This document shows, one piece after another, positions 22,459 through 34,391 of a stretch of DNA of 64,000 nt. Source of the stretch: Agroathelia rolfsii (lineage: Eukaryota; Basidiomycota; Agaricomycetes; Amylocorticiales; Amylocorticiaceae); assembly GCA_018343915.1 (NCBI GenBank), contig JABRWF010000007.1, positions 310,001 to 374,000 on the forward strand, in the 5' to 3' direction. Below the pieces are notes generated by a model. That model did not search any database. It saw only the letters and a list, made by a program, of their open reading frames with translations, and was not told the origin of the DNA. Both the position numbers and the translations under genes were made by a program. Each line of letters begins with the position of its first letter. The stretch's first letter is position 1.

Positions 22459-23753
22459 ATGGAGGGAGCTGGCTACATTGGCATAGTTCTTTTTATTGCA
22501 TTTTATGGTCAGTCAACTATGTTGCGGGCAACCTTGAAAAATATAAAATCCATTCCTATGCACTTAACAGGGATTTATCTTGGAATTTACTCCTGGACCG
22601 GTAGGTCCAAAGGTAGGAAGGAGTGACCCTGAAGGGGTCACATGATAGGATTGGAAAGTCACGTGATAACTTAGTATTTAGGGCCGTGTGGCCACCTCAT
22701 ATACCTACATCTGCACTTGTACCGTACTACGACGGTTATCCACTTGTATTAGGTCCTCTAGGATCCCTTTTGGAGCCCTCCAGGGCCTCTCCACTCCCTG
22801 TCAATTTCCGCTTTACTAGCGAACATGAACACCACTCGTTTACGTCGGAATGCATACATATTGTTTAGCAGTATCTTATTACTGCTTAACACGATTTACT
22901 TCATTGGCCTTCCATACAATGAGCAGATGATGTGGATTATAATACGAAATGCTGAACCTGGTAGCCCTTTCGCATTTTATGCCAGCGCAAAAGGATCTCG
23001 GGACTATGTCAGATTATTCAGCAATGTGGCTCAGACACTTGCTGCTACGTTGAATGACAGACTCTCGGAAAGCTTTATTCTTACTTCTTAATCAGTTTGT
23101 GTTAATTACAGCTTTTCCCTTTTTCGTGAATAGGCATATTGCTGTTGTGTTGTAGTTATACATAGTTGTACTTCCGGTTTTATGCACTCCTGGATCTCTG
23201 GGTGAGGGCCGATTTTTCAAGGCCATAAACCATCGTTTAACTTGATGCCTATAGCGCTGGGATTAAGCACTATATTGTTTTTACTGAATCCTGAGTTAGG
23301 GCTAGTTACCCTTTTCAGACTAAATGCTGTTGCAATCACACTCAACACAGTTAGGAATGTCATGATTACCGCGATTATTTCCTTTAAAATTCTATCTGTT
23401 TCGCGATTTCTTAGCAAGTCCATCAATTCAGCCCCAGGTTATGCAAGGACATACACAAGTGTGGTGGCCATACTCTTTGAATCTGCCGCATCTTGTGCCA
23501 TACTCGGTGTACTCACATGCATTGGGTTTCTATGCCAGTGAGCAGTGTTATCGCAACCGCTTTTGCGTCGTCTAGCGATGCTATAATATTGGCTTGTGGA
23601 ATGAGCCTGGTGAGCAATCTGTTTGGTAATGCGAGGCAAAACAATTGAAGACTGTCCTCTATATTTTAGATGTTGTTTCCGCAACTTATTATTTGCCGGG
23701 TCGCAAGTGGTAGCGCTTGGACGGAGAGAACTTCAGAAAACTTGAAGCAATAA
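22459..23753 (+). pseudogene. Decayed multi-spanning membrane protein (paralogue of 28430-29657)
   Basis: Member of an Agaricomycete family of uncharacterised multi-TM proteins. Recognisable pieces: MEGAGYIGIVLFIAFYG, IYLGIYSW, TTRLRRNAYILFSSILLLLN, MITAIISFKILSVSR, ILFESAASCAILGVL, and the C-terminal MLFPQLIICRVASGSAWTER. Against the paralogue it has several lesions. The upstream ATG of the paralogue is ATC here. About 200 extra bases (22607-22818) sit where the paralogue has continuous coding sequence. Eleven bases are missing near 23154. A length difference of 2 bases (77 versus 75) just before 23613 puts a TGA in frame at about 23539. The donor at 23068 is GA, not GT. These make an intact product unlikely. 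The extra sequence carries a GTGACCC/GGGTCAC inverted repeat at about 22623. Confidence 0.75.
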
Positions 23754-24368
23754 GCTCGCTGGCTCTTGCATCTCGCACAATGAACACAATAATCTCGGAC
23801 CTCGAATCAAACTCGTTGATAGAGAGAGTGCATTCTTCACTGGAATTGGATACAAGGAGTTCTTTTCAACTCTAGGTGACTTCAGCCCGAGGATGATTTA
23901 TCATTCTCACCGACCACGCAATTGTCATTTAGGCTTGCGTATTTGAAGAGAATATCTTTATTTGCGAGTATTTTCGTATTAGCTAAGATACTATAGCATA
24001 TACAATAAATTAACACACGCGTGGTTTTTCTCTTTCTCCGAATAATGAGTTGACCAGTCATAACCAGCATAAAACCCAGGGAGGCGTGAGATGTTAAACT
24101 ATAATATATATTAAATATATATGAACGCCCACTACCTGAGTGCGAGCCTTAAGTTGGCACCCTTTCTCTATCATGAACGCGTTAGCTTCTTTCTCGGTCT
24201 CTAGCGGCGGAATGTGCCATGGGATAAGAAGATATTCTTGGATCCTCCCATGACACTCATTTAGTAACTTGAAATAAGCATGAATTTGAAACTAAGACAT
24301 ATAGGCACTCGAGCTACAAGCACAATTTATACATAATGCAGTTTCGATGTATTCCTCTTGGCCAGAGC
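23754..24368. other. Intergenic between convergent pseudogene and P450 copy 2
   Basis: 615 bases, AT-rich, including an ATATATTAAATATATAT-type palindromic stretch near 24103-24120. No gene recognised. Confidence 0.45.
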
Positions 24369-26259
24369 CTACCGCGTCTCTACCGTGACATGCAACTGTC
24401 GGCCATGCTGTATAGGAGAAAAGAATTCGTCAAATTCATTGAAGTCGTCCTCCCTGTGAATGCAGTAACAGGTCAGTATATGCGCTGTTCTGATATTACT
24501 AAACCACAACGAAATCCGTACGTTGTATTGTGGAGAGAAAATTTGACTCTCCGAAGGACTGTACCGAATATCCGATACAGCTCATGCCAAGCCAAGCTTT
24601 GGGAAACGTGAAATCAACAATTTTACCACTGGATGTAAAGTGATTTTCACTCACTTCATGCCGATGCAAGAGCGTGAGCCCTTGGAGAAAGGGACGAATG
24701 AAGACTCTAATTTTTTACTATTAGAGGAGAGCCATCGCTCTGGATCGAATTTACGCGGATTAGGAAATGCAATGGGGTCCAGGTGGACATGAACCGAGCT
24801 TTGCGAAACGACGGTCTATAAACAGCATTATATCGAGAATATTGTTTTTAAGCTAATTGAGCTTCTTTACTTACGCCTACTGGAACCATTACACCCGCAA
24901 TTTTTGTGTCATAGGGGCCGACCACACGGGGAAGGCCAGATACGACGCCAAAAGAAAGCCTCAGGGCCTCTTTTAATACAGCCATCTGTCATAAGAATCA
25001 GCTTCGGAATTTATATCCCACGAAAGAAAATCACGATATACCAAATATGGCAGTTTCTCGAGTGCCGATGTAGGTATCCTTGAGTCCTTTTCGGGCCACG
25101 CATTATCGATCTCGTCGATAAGCCGTTTTAGGACATCTGGATTGTTAAGTAGATGGAAAATTCCAACGTTGCATGCATGTCCAACCGTGTCGCTGCCAGC
25201 CAGAAGCAGCAGATCGGCCTCTTGCAGCAATTCATCTCGCTCCAAGACCCTGTGTTTCTGCTCTGCATTACCATATCCCAACAAATAGTGATAGATAGTT
25301 TCTCGCTTGTTTCCACTACGGACAATATCTGGTTTGGAGAGTATTTCATCCAACCGTGCACTTATCTCACGCCGGTAATCAAAAACGTTGCGTGCATTGC
25401 TGGGAAGCAAGGGAATCACGAAGCGAGGCACATTCAGAAAGAAAGAGCGGATCAGCGGAATATATTTGAAGATCCAAAGCAGCACCGTCATTTGCTGTGA
25501 GCTGATCAAGAAAGGATATCGGAACTCGGGGGTGGTAAGCACAGGGGGAGAATAGTTTAGGCAATAAGCCATGATAATCTCGAGGGTTGCGCTGCGAAAG
25601 GCCAAGAAAAGGTTCACAGGTTTATTGTTGGCGCCTTGCGAAATGAGAGATTGTACGAGCGTATCAGCCTATCGATATTATTGAGGTAGATTGTCCTGAA
25701 CGTGTTTCCATCTTGTCTTCGACGACGTGTTCAAGTTGAGCAATAATTCCCTCCTTTCTTTGGACTCCTTGGGATCGATAAGCCCGAATGATGCTCTGGG
25801 AGTTCCGAAGCCCCGGTAAAAGTACGATTCCTTGGTAAATTGGTTTCCAGGAGTGTAAATGTCCCTATACGCCTGAGCATTGCGGAAACTCAGCTGTAGG
25901 ATTAAGTGATGAGTATTCTCAGCGGAAAAAATGATGCAAAAAGTAATATTGAGAGCGGCGCCACGCACTTCATTTGGACCAACTCGTACGACATCACCTA
26001 TTTTGAGCATTTAAAGATCTTGCAAGGTATAGAGAGTATTTGGACACTTACCATATATGTCATGTAAGATATTTTTTTGACGAAGAAAAGCACCATGTCG
26101 AACAACATCGAAGTAGAAAGCATAGCCTCTGGTAAGTGTAACAAGTCGAGGGCCGGGAAAGGAACTCAAAGGGTGGAGATATAGACGATACAATAGGAGC
26201 AATAGCCAAGGAACAAGAATTAACAGTGAAATTTGTGCGAAGGATAACGGTAGTTCCAT
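24369..26259 (-). CDS. Cytochrome P450 monooxygenase, copy 2
   Basis: Paralogue of the P450 at 19568-21465 with the same exon plan. Start at 26259: MELPLSFAQISLLILVPWLL anchor, then LSSFPGPRLVTLTRGYAFYF. Motifs: GDVVRVGPNEV, SFRNAQAYRDIYTPGNQF, I-helix AGSDTVGHA, K-helix KEALRLSFG, FPNPRKFDPERWL and heme loop FSKGSRSCIGM. After the usual intron comes NLAWHELYRIFGTVLRRVK, and the end is EFDEFFSPIQ ... LHVTVETR. The I-helix has Asp-Thr where copy 1 has Glu-Thr. The C-helix region near 25700 (RRELLLNL) is less clearly spliced than in copy 1 and could hide a small defect; elsewhere it reads intact. Substrate unknown. Confidence 0.9.
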
Positions 26260-26762
26260 ATTGGAGAGTTGTACGGGGATCATCAGGAATGGGGCCTTTG
26301 GTCTAAACACTCGGCCTTTAGGACTGCAACCATGGATCACCGATATTTATGAGGCCACAAAGTCAACTTGGAGGGCGAAGTTACTTGGGGTCATGTATGT
26401 ACTCATGACCAGCAGGGATGTTGCCAACTGGCTTATATTTCAAGAGAAACCCATTCAGTCGTAATAGTATAGCAGCCTGAACCAATTGGCCTGAGCTATA
26501 GAAAATGACCATAAGCGGCACAACTATATTGTGATTTTGGTCTGACAATTCAACCTATATGAACTGAACTTCTGAAGTGAGATCTGAATAAATTTGAGAA
26601 TGTTTAACTGTGATTCTCGCAATCCGACATCGCGATTGGGCACTGGCAAGCTGCCGGTGATGTCACAGTGTGACAAGGATTTCCCATCTTTGCAACAATG
26701 TCCATCATTGCTCTGTTCTCGGGTACAAGTGGCATAGAGACGTGCTCGAAGCTGCCATAGCC
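26260..26762. other. Divergent intergenic region (P450 copy 2 / RING gene)
   Basis: 503 bases between divergent starts; the RING gene's frame is open upstream of its called ATG to about 26670, without another better ATG. No other gene seen. Confidence 0.4.
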
Positions 26763-27580
26763 ATGCCATCGTCATCGACCAACAGCCCTCAGAGCACATC
26801 TCCTTCAGCCTCACCATCGCCCCCTCTTCCGGCTCCTCTGACAACACGACCTGATGTACCGCGTTATGCTAATAATTCTCGTTCCGGTTCTCCTCAGGGT
26901 CGCCCTGACCACAGAAGAACCTTGTCTGCTGTAGGTGCGGTTGATTTCCTCCATGCAATACCTCCATATTGAAAGATGAAGCCGTAGATATCGACGAAAG
27001 TGAACGAAGAGTAATCAAAAGGAGGAAGACCTCTGGTGGTGTGCAACTTGTCTTTCCCTATCTAGAAGTGTGTTGCATGCAAATCCAAGCTGCTATAGAT
27101 GCACCCGCAGAAGAAACTAGTGGCGAATCATCTTCTACGGAGACGGGGGATGAGCAGCTATCCTCGATATCTATCAGTGATTCGATGCAGCCCTCGCAAG
27201 GACAGGAGACCGTCGCTTCACCAACCCCAACTCCAGAGGCGCCATCGAAGAATCAGGGTGGGCGCCAGCCCCTCTCCTCTTATGTCTGCCCTGTTTGTTT
27301 CTGTGCGCCGACCAACGCATGTGCACTTGCTTGCGGCCATGTCTTTTGTGGATCATGTCTATTCGCTGCTGTAAAATCTGGCATCAGAAGAGGCGAGATG
27401 GGCGGTGGCAACGAAGGCATTGTACCAAGGTTTTTTTTGTTACTCCTTGCTCTGTACGAACACATATAAGTCATGCTAACGTAGCTCAGGTGCCCGATAT
27501 GCCGACTTCAGATTCATGGCTGGGACGGCCATGGTGGCGGCGTGATTGGATTGAAGCCAAGGGCAATGCTTGTCGTTTGA
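26763..27580 (+). CDS. C3HC4 RING-finger protein, SLX8-like E3 ubiquitin ligase candidate
   Basis: Start ATG at 26763 (MPSSSTNSPQSTSPSASPSP). A long Ser/Pro/Thr-rich disordered N-terminus includes a basic stretch (ERRVIKRRKTSGG) and an acidic Ser/Glu run (EETSGESSSTETGDEQ). The C-terminal RING reads YVCPVCFCAPTNACALACG, HVFCGSCLFAAVK and, after an intron at about 27432-27490, RCPICRLQIHGW, giving C3HC4 spacing. It ends in PRAMLVV. A single terminal RING behind a disordered acidic region is the layout of Slx8/RNF4-type ligases, but no SUMO-interacting motif can be asserted. The intron near 26937-26980 is short (41-47 bases) and its acceptor uncertain. It interrupts the second P450/membrane-protein unit. 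Confidence 0.72.
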
Positions 27581-28429
27581 CACCATTGATCATGAAGATT
27601 GTATATTCTGCACATAGAGAAACAGAAACTACGATGTTATTATTGAAAGACTGCGCAAGGCGACCCAATGCTGTGCTGACACTATGCTTGAAACTACTTA
27701 CTCTACAGCTTCTATGTTAGCTCACTTTCATGACAGAGACATTGTCAGGCTTTTATCGTGCTGGAAACCTTACTCGTTTCATTTGCAGCTTGCTATTGTG
27801 ATATGCTGAACATACAGGCTCTTCTTTTTACGGAGCTACTCGCCCTCGCCCTCCCTCCCCCTCTACTAAGTGCCAGAATACACTTTATCATCCGATCTAA
27901 CAGCTCTAATCGAATGGGAATAGTTGATAGTATCGATTCACGGCGTATCAAATGCACATAAAGCCGATGTACGGTTTCCACCACATCTATGAGATAATAT
28001 CCAACTTGGAATGGTGCCACCATCGTGTGTTCAATCGGTGCTACGTGTCTCATAGCACTAGGGTCCTATAAGAAAGTCCCGACTGAATTGTAAGTTAAGG
28101 CACGCCCCTTTACTTATAATTTGGGTTTTCCTTTTGGCCCTTTCACACAGTGCCCTACATAGCACGGCTATTGCATTTGACCGTCGCCCAGCCAAAACGT
28201 ATGCGTCGGATGTGTGCCGTCTCCGATGGACAACTCTCCAGTTTTGTAATGTCCACTATCGACTCATTGAAGCATAACAGGACTCCCCAAGTCGGTATCG
28301 CTACTCTCGCAGACTTGGTGACTCCATAAGTTGATGAACAATGCGGTTCCGTGCCGCAATACAGCCTGCAATAGTAATGCTCAAGCTGATAGTGAGCTGA
28401 GCTCACTGCTACTAATATAAAGAAATACC
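27581..28429. other. Intergenic upstream of the intact membrane-protein gene
   Basis: 849 bases with no gene supported. The last part resembles the flank of the pseudogene copy (22360-22450). Confidence 0.45.
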
Positions 28430-29657
28430 ATGCGCTCCGACTTAGCCTCTTCGATAACTCATATGCCGTCCTTTCGCACCGAAGACTTCGAGGCCAACGG
28501 AGCCCTCTATATTGGTATAGTCCTTGCTGCTATCATATATGGTCAGTCAGCTGTGTTTTGGTATTGGAAAGTGCTAAGCCTAGCAGTACCCGTCTGAAAA
28601 GAACTTATATTGGGGTTTACTGCCTATCGATTCTCGCTTTATTGGGGAATACAAACATTACTCGCTTGCGCCGAAACCTTCATATGTCATTTAGCAGCGT
28701 ATTACTACTGCTCAACACCCTCTCCTTCTTTCAATCGCCATACGCCGGTAATGTGCTGTGGACTATGACGCGAGATTATCCTGGTGGCCCCATCGCGTAT
28801 TTTGGCTTCGGCTTACTCAAGGTCCCTGTCATTATACTGGAGAATGTAACTCAAATCCTTGCTGTCACGTTGAATGACGGACTCTTGGAAAGCTTCCTTC
28901 TTATTTCCTAACCAGTTAAGACCCCTTACCTCTCTTCTTCCCTTCTTTTCGAATAGGCATATCGTTGTTATATTGTATTTGGCTCAAGATTATATATCAT
29001 TATACTCTCGGTGATATGCATTCTTCCAGCTGTAGGTGAGTGCAAACTTTTAAGCCCAAATATCATCGTTCAACTTTATAGTATACCTAGTCTTAGCGAT
29101 GGCCTATATACCACTGTTATCTAACCCTGAAGGGCCTGGATTGAATGGTATGATAAGGATAGCCCACCTAGTTGCTGCTTCAATTGCGCTCGACACGGCT
29201 GCAAACGTTATGGTCACTGCAATGATTTCTATCAAGATTCTATCCGTATCTCGGGAACTTCGCAAGCATACCTGTTTAACTGTGATCCCGGCTCACGCAG
29301 GAGCATACACCAATATAGTGACTATACTAGTGGAATCTGCCGCCCCTTGTGCCGTCCTCGGCATACTTGCATGCATCGGGACTTTTCTAAACACGACTCA
29401 GAGTACTGAATCCACTTTCGGCTTTTCTAGTGAGGCCATAGTCTTAACCTGGTCGATGTGTATGGTGAGTAATATGTTTTTCGATTCAAGGTAAAGCTAT
29501 TAGATGATTTTCATTTGGGTCTTAGGCATTGTTTCCGCAACTTATTATTTACCGGGTTGCGAGAGGAAGTGCCTGGACAGAGAAAACTTCACAAGAATTG
29601 GCACATACGATAGACATCTATGGTTCTCGTACCAAATGCGATGACACGATAGTTTGA
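28430..29657 (+). CDS. Uncharacterised multi-spanning membrane protein (Agaricomycete family)
   Basis: Better-preserved paralogue of the relic at 22459-23753. Hydrophobic segments: GALYIGIVLAAIIYG, VYCLSILALL, FSSVLLLLNTLSFF, AYRCYIVF with LYIIILSVICILPAV, LVAASIALDTAANVMVTAM, and VESAAPCAVLGILACIGTF. The last exon (from about 29526) gives ALFPQLIIYRVARGSAWTEK, the typical C-terminal block of this family. About seven helices are expected. Two in-frame ATGs exist (28430, 28463). The exon 1/2 junction near 28543 fits best with a donor 4 bases downstream of the one in the paralogue. At 28888 the donor position reads GA (TTG|GAAAGC), so this copy is intact only if a GA-AG intron is spliced; otherwise it stops after LLESFLLIS. 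Function unknown. Confidence 0.6.
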
Positions 29658-30383
29658 AGTTTTGAATAGATCGTTTGGCACAATAGAACAGGCATTGTAT
29701 GGATAGTGGGAAATCAGGTGGTATCAACATGTGAGGCTGGTATCTAACGGATGGCTTATCATACGAGCCAAAGTTGACACGCGCGACCGGTTGTGATCAT
29801 TCAACTTGCTTGCTTGGAGAGCACCGGTCTCCAATTAGTAACGCTTTTGAGACTGAGTATAAACAGTATAAAATTCTGAATTATACCGTGACTTCGATAT
29901 TATGTCTCATTCAAGCAGACTGCCGATAATCGCCTTCGTCGGTAATTAGATTCTAGGTCGATGCGGGATGCCAGTGGAACAGAAATGCATTAATCTCTTC
30001 TCAGTGAAATCCGTGACGCACTTCCATCTGTCGTAGGAGTGGCACATGAGTGCATGAACAACAACGTGAACTAGTATATATGGTGTAATGTTTTCAAGTA
30101 CCGGACTTGCCTCTTAATGAATTAGATGTATTTGGTATACAGGCAGCCAAACTCTCTGCGGAAGCCTGCGCAAACGACTGATTTCTGATTCGAGTGTCCA
30201 GAAGTCAGACTTACAGTAATCGGTGCGCGGGGTAAGCTGTGGTGTGTCCAGAGTACAATTAATTAGTACGGCAACTAGTGAGATACAGCATCATGACATG
30301 TGGCCATGTCATCGCGCCGAGTCGCAGTGTATACTGGCTTTCGTGCATACTACCACTCACTCCGGACTTTCACATTCTACACC
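29658..30383. other. Intergenic upstream of VPS11
   Basis: 726 bases with no gene recognised; VPS11 promoter at the right end. Confidence 0.5.
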
Positions 30384-33300
30384 ATGAGCTCTAACGCTGT
30401 GGATGCAGGGCCTGGCGCCTCGGCAGCTTCTGTATGTGCTGCATCACCATCTACATAACTCATAGAAACTCAACGAGCTCCTCTCTCAATCTAGTTTCGT
30501 CAATTTCCCTTCTTCGACGCACATGATGTCAAGGATGTGCACGATCTCGCCAAGCCTCCTGAGATATTCAAGAGTACTCCGGAGATATCAACCATTTCAC
30601 CATCTTCTCTGGGCTTGCTTGTTGCAGATATTCATGGCTCAGTACATGTTCTCAATGAAGAATTCACCACGGTCATTGTTTGGATTGCCCATGTAAACGG
30701 TCGAGTTATGCACATGGCGGAGAGAAGGGGAATCTTAATCACATTGGGCGTATGTCTCCCAGACTTGTTACACTCCGTACTTATATCGATACTCATGATA
30801 GGAAGAAGATAACGTGAGGGCACCTTTACTCAAGGTGTGGGACCTGCACAAGAGAGACAAGAGAACCGGGTTCCCAGCTTTAGTGAGATCAACCAAAGTT
30901 CAGCTGAGCAATAAGCCACATCCAGTGAGTGTGCTCCATTAATTTACGTGCACTTGCATATGCCCTGTCTATCATACTGCCTTTATGTCAGGCCATTTCA
31001 CGATGTTAACCACCTGTCTCATCCAGATATCTACGGTGGCCTTGTCTGAATCGCTTTCACACCTCGCTATTGGCATGGGAGATGGTACCGTTCTCTTATA
31101 TAAGCACCTCGACCAATCCATCTTCTCCACTTCTACTTCTTTGACTGCCTTGCCGAAACCCCGCATCATCCATGAGTCACCTACGGAACCTATAACCGGC
31201 CTAGGCTTCAAAGAGCTAACGATGGAATCGCCTAATCTTCACCTGTTTATCGTGACAACGAACCGTGTTCTTGGATATCAGGTGTCTGGTAGCGGTTCCG
31301 GGATGGCACCCAGTGTTTTGGATGAAGTAGGATGTGGATTAGGATGTGCCACTATGGATGGAGACCACAAAAACATTATTGTAGCACGGGACGAGGCGAT
31401 ATATGTATGTGGTGTGGACGGTCGAGGTCCGGGTTATGCGTACGAAGGTAAATCCAAGGTAAGATTTCGACTTGATACAGAGATACTGAGCCTCCGTGAA
31501 ATCACAGGGACGAAATCGTCTATCCATACACATAAGACCTATCTGGTCATGGTTTCTCCGCCTTTCTTCCCGTCCGCCTCGGCAGCATCTACTACTGTAC
31601 GAAATTTCGTACGAAACAGTGGCGATCAAGGCGACACGGATATTACGAAGGTTACTGTATTCGATCCAGAGAATAAATTTGTCGCCTATTCCGGTGCATT
31701 CCGCGAAAGCGTGCGACAGGTTTTCTCGCAGTGGGGACACGTCTATGTCTTGTCCAATGATGGAAAGGTAATGTCGGGCAGTGGTTTATCTCAGATAGAG
31801 TGTCACTAACTCGGTACTCAATCATGCTTTAGCTCACCTGCTTGAAAGAGAAGCCGACTTCGGAGAAATTAGATATGCTGTATCGCAAGGCATTGTACAT
31901 ACAGGCCATCAATCTTGCCGAAACGCAGAAGTTGGATGATGACAGTGTGGCGGACATTCATCGTCAGTTCGGCGACCACCTGTATGGGAAAGGCGACTAC
32001 GACGGGGCTATGCAACAATACGTACAGACAATTGGTCATTTACAACCTAGCTATGTGATTCGCAAGGTATGTGTTCCTCTGTTGGCTCAGACACACGCAT
32101 GCTAAAATGAATCAAACAGTTCTTGGACGCACAGAGGATCCATAACTTGGTCACCTATCTTCAAGAACTGCATGCGCTTGGACTCGCCAATTCCGATCAC
32201 ACGACTCTCTTGCTGAATACGTACACTAAACTAAAAGACGTATCCCGATTAGATGCTTTCATAAAATCTGAGTCCCGCCATCGGCACACCCATTTGCATA
32301 ACCATACACATGAAGGGGAGAAAGATGTGGATGAGCTGCCGTTTGATCTGGATACTGCGATAAGGGTGTGTAGGCAAGCGGGGTACTTTGAACATGCGGG
32401 CTATCTGGCCAAGAAGTACGGCCGTCATGAGGATTACCTCAGGATAACTATCGAAGACGCGAAAGAATACAGGGAGGCGCTGATATACTTGAGACGGTTA
32501 GGTGCGGATGCTGTGAGTAATTGCCCTCTAAAAAATTGTCTCTTCGCGTCTGACAAAACACCTTCTGACTCCTGTCTTGTAGGCAGAGAGCAACCTAGCG
32601 AGATACGGGCGTGCCATGCTAGACAGTATCCCAGACGAGACAACCCAGCTGCTCATTGATATCTGTACCACGCCCGGTCCGTTACCAGGTGCCGATACAG
32701 ACGAAGAGCTTCCCTTGAAGTCATCTGAATCCGCCACAAAGGCTGCACCGGACAAGTCTGGATCATATCTATCCTACCTGGCCCTCAACTTGGGCACCGC
32801 CCCTGCCGCAGCTCCCGCCGTTCCGGGGACGGGTGACAACACCCCTACGGCGCCGTCCACGAAAACCACCAAGGCCCCAGAGACATCGACCCCCGCAGAG
32901 CCATCCGAAGAGCCATCGGGATCATCAACACCAGCACCTGCGCCTGTTCCTGAAGCGCCTCCTTCCCCTCCTCCGGCGAATCTGCCTTCGCCAAGGTTGT
33001 ACTTCCCACACTTTGTAGATCACCTCCAGCACTTTACCGTTTTCCTCGAGATGGTCGCTCGTAAGCGGTGGGGACAGTCTGTCGACGGGCCGTTGTCTAA
33101 TTTCACGACGCTCCCCGTGGCGGACGAGCAAGCGGAGAAGAACGACCAGGTGGCGGTGTGGAACACGTTGCTGGAGCTGTATTTGACCCTTCCCGTGTCG
33201 TCGTCCTCGGCCAAAGGTGCGGCCGGTCCCGAATATGAGCATGAAGACTTGTCAGAGGAAGGCTTCCGGTCCAAGGCGATGCGGCTCTTACGGAGCGACG

Positions 33301-34262
33301 TGTTGCCGTACGACACGATGCATGCGCTAATTCTATGCTCGAGCCGGTCATACACGCCCGGGCTGGTGCTCTTGTGGGAGAAGATCGGGATGTACGAGGA
33401 CGTGCTTCGGTTCTGGATGGATCGTGCTCTGCATCCGCCCGCCGTCGTCGGTGGCGCGGCGGCGTCCTACGCGGATTTTCCTCCGGAAAATGCGAGCAAG
33501 GAGGTCGTGCGGTATTTGCATCTGTATGGGCCTGATCACCCGCATTTGTATCCCCTCGTGCTCCGTTTCCTTACGAATAACCAGACGTTGTTGGAGAGGC
33601 ACAAGGCAGACGTGCGGGATATTTTACAAGTCATTGACAAGGAGAGTATTATCTCGCCGCTGAGCGTGATCCAGCTCTTGAGCAGGAACAGTACGACGAG
33701 CGTAGGGCTCATCAAGGAGTGGCTGATGGGTAGAATCAAGGGTGCTCGTGAGGAGATTGATACCGTACGTGATTATTTTTCTTTTCAGGAGAAGCAAATG
33801 AGAGAAGATGCTAACATTGGATACAGGACCGCCAATTGATCGACTCCTATCGTCTGGAAACCAAGACAAAGTTGAAGCAGGTCGAGGAGTTGTCTGATCC
33901 AGATCATCCCAAGGTATTCCACGTCACTCGATGCTCGCAATGTGGGGCCCAGCTGGATCTGCCGAGCATCCACTTTATGTGTGATCATAGTTATCACCAA
34001 AGGTATGCTCAAAATCTCTTCTATTAAAAAGTACTTATCATACATGATTCTAAAATGATTACTTTACAGATGCTTGCAAGACCATGAGACGGAATGTCCG
34101 CTGTGCGCTCGGCAGCACGGTGTCGTACGCGAGATTCGCCAGACGAACGCGCGTTTGGCGGACCAACATGATGTGTTCCTCGGTGAGGTGGCCGAGGGCG
34201 GGTTCCGTGCCGTCGCGGGCGGATTTGCGCGAGGCGTATTGAATACGGGTAGGAATGAATGA
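30384..34262 (+). CDS. VPS11: Vps11/Pep5, class C core subunit of HOPS and CORVET
   Basis: Peripheral tethering-complex subunit for endosome and vacuole fusion. Start MSSNAVDAGPGASAAS; exon 2 onward gives FRQFPFFDAHDVKDVHDLAK, then a beta-propeller half (LGLLVADIHGSVHVLNEEF; LLKVWDLHKRDKRTG; LAIGMGDGTVLLYK). The alpha-solenoid begins around KLDMLYRKALYIQAINLAE and GDYDGAMQQYVQTIGHL, with DAKEYREALIYLRRLGADA. The C-terminal RING-H2 reads RCSQCGAQLDLPSIHFMC, HSYHQRCL and ECPLC. A Pro/Ala/Thr/Ser-rich insert of about 80 residues (around 32800-33000) splits the solenoid ahead of SPRLYFPHFVDHL. Introns lie near 30434-30493, 30749-30806, 30925-31027, 31768-31832, 32067-32119, 32513-32582, 33763-33828 and 34001-34070. 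All frames connect. Confidence 0.93.
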
Positions 34263-34391
34263 GACGGCGCCGACAACAACGCTCCAGGAGCCCCGGGAGG
34301 GGGGGATTGTTATGAGCCCATGACACGCTGGGATTACGATATACTGTATACCCTGTCTTCAATTATAATGAATATTCATGCACAAGTGTTA

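Larger units (their letters stand above)
19568..29657. repeat. Segmental duplication: P450 (-) / membrane protein (+) pair
   Basis: Unit 1 is 19568-23753 and unit 2 is 24369-29657. Each has a P450 on minus divergent from a membrane-protein gene on plus, with the RING gene lying inside unit 2. Shared exon plans in both families and similar promoter flanks support one ancestral pair duplicated in tandem. Confidence 0.7.
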
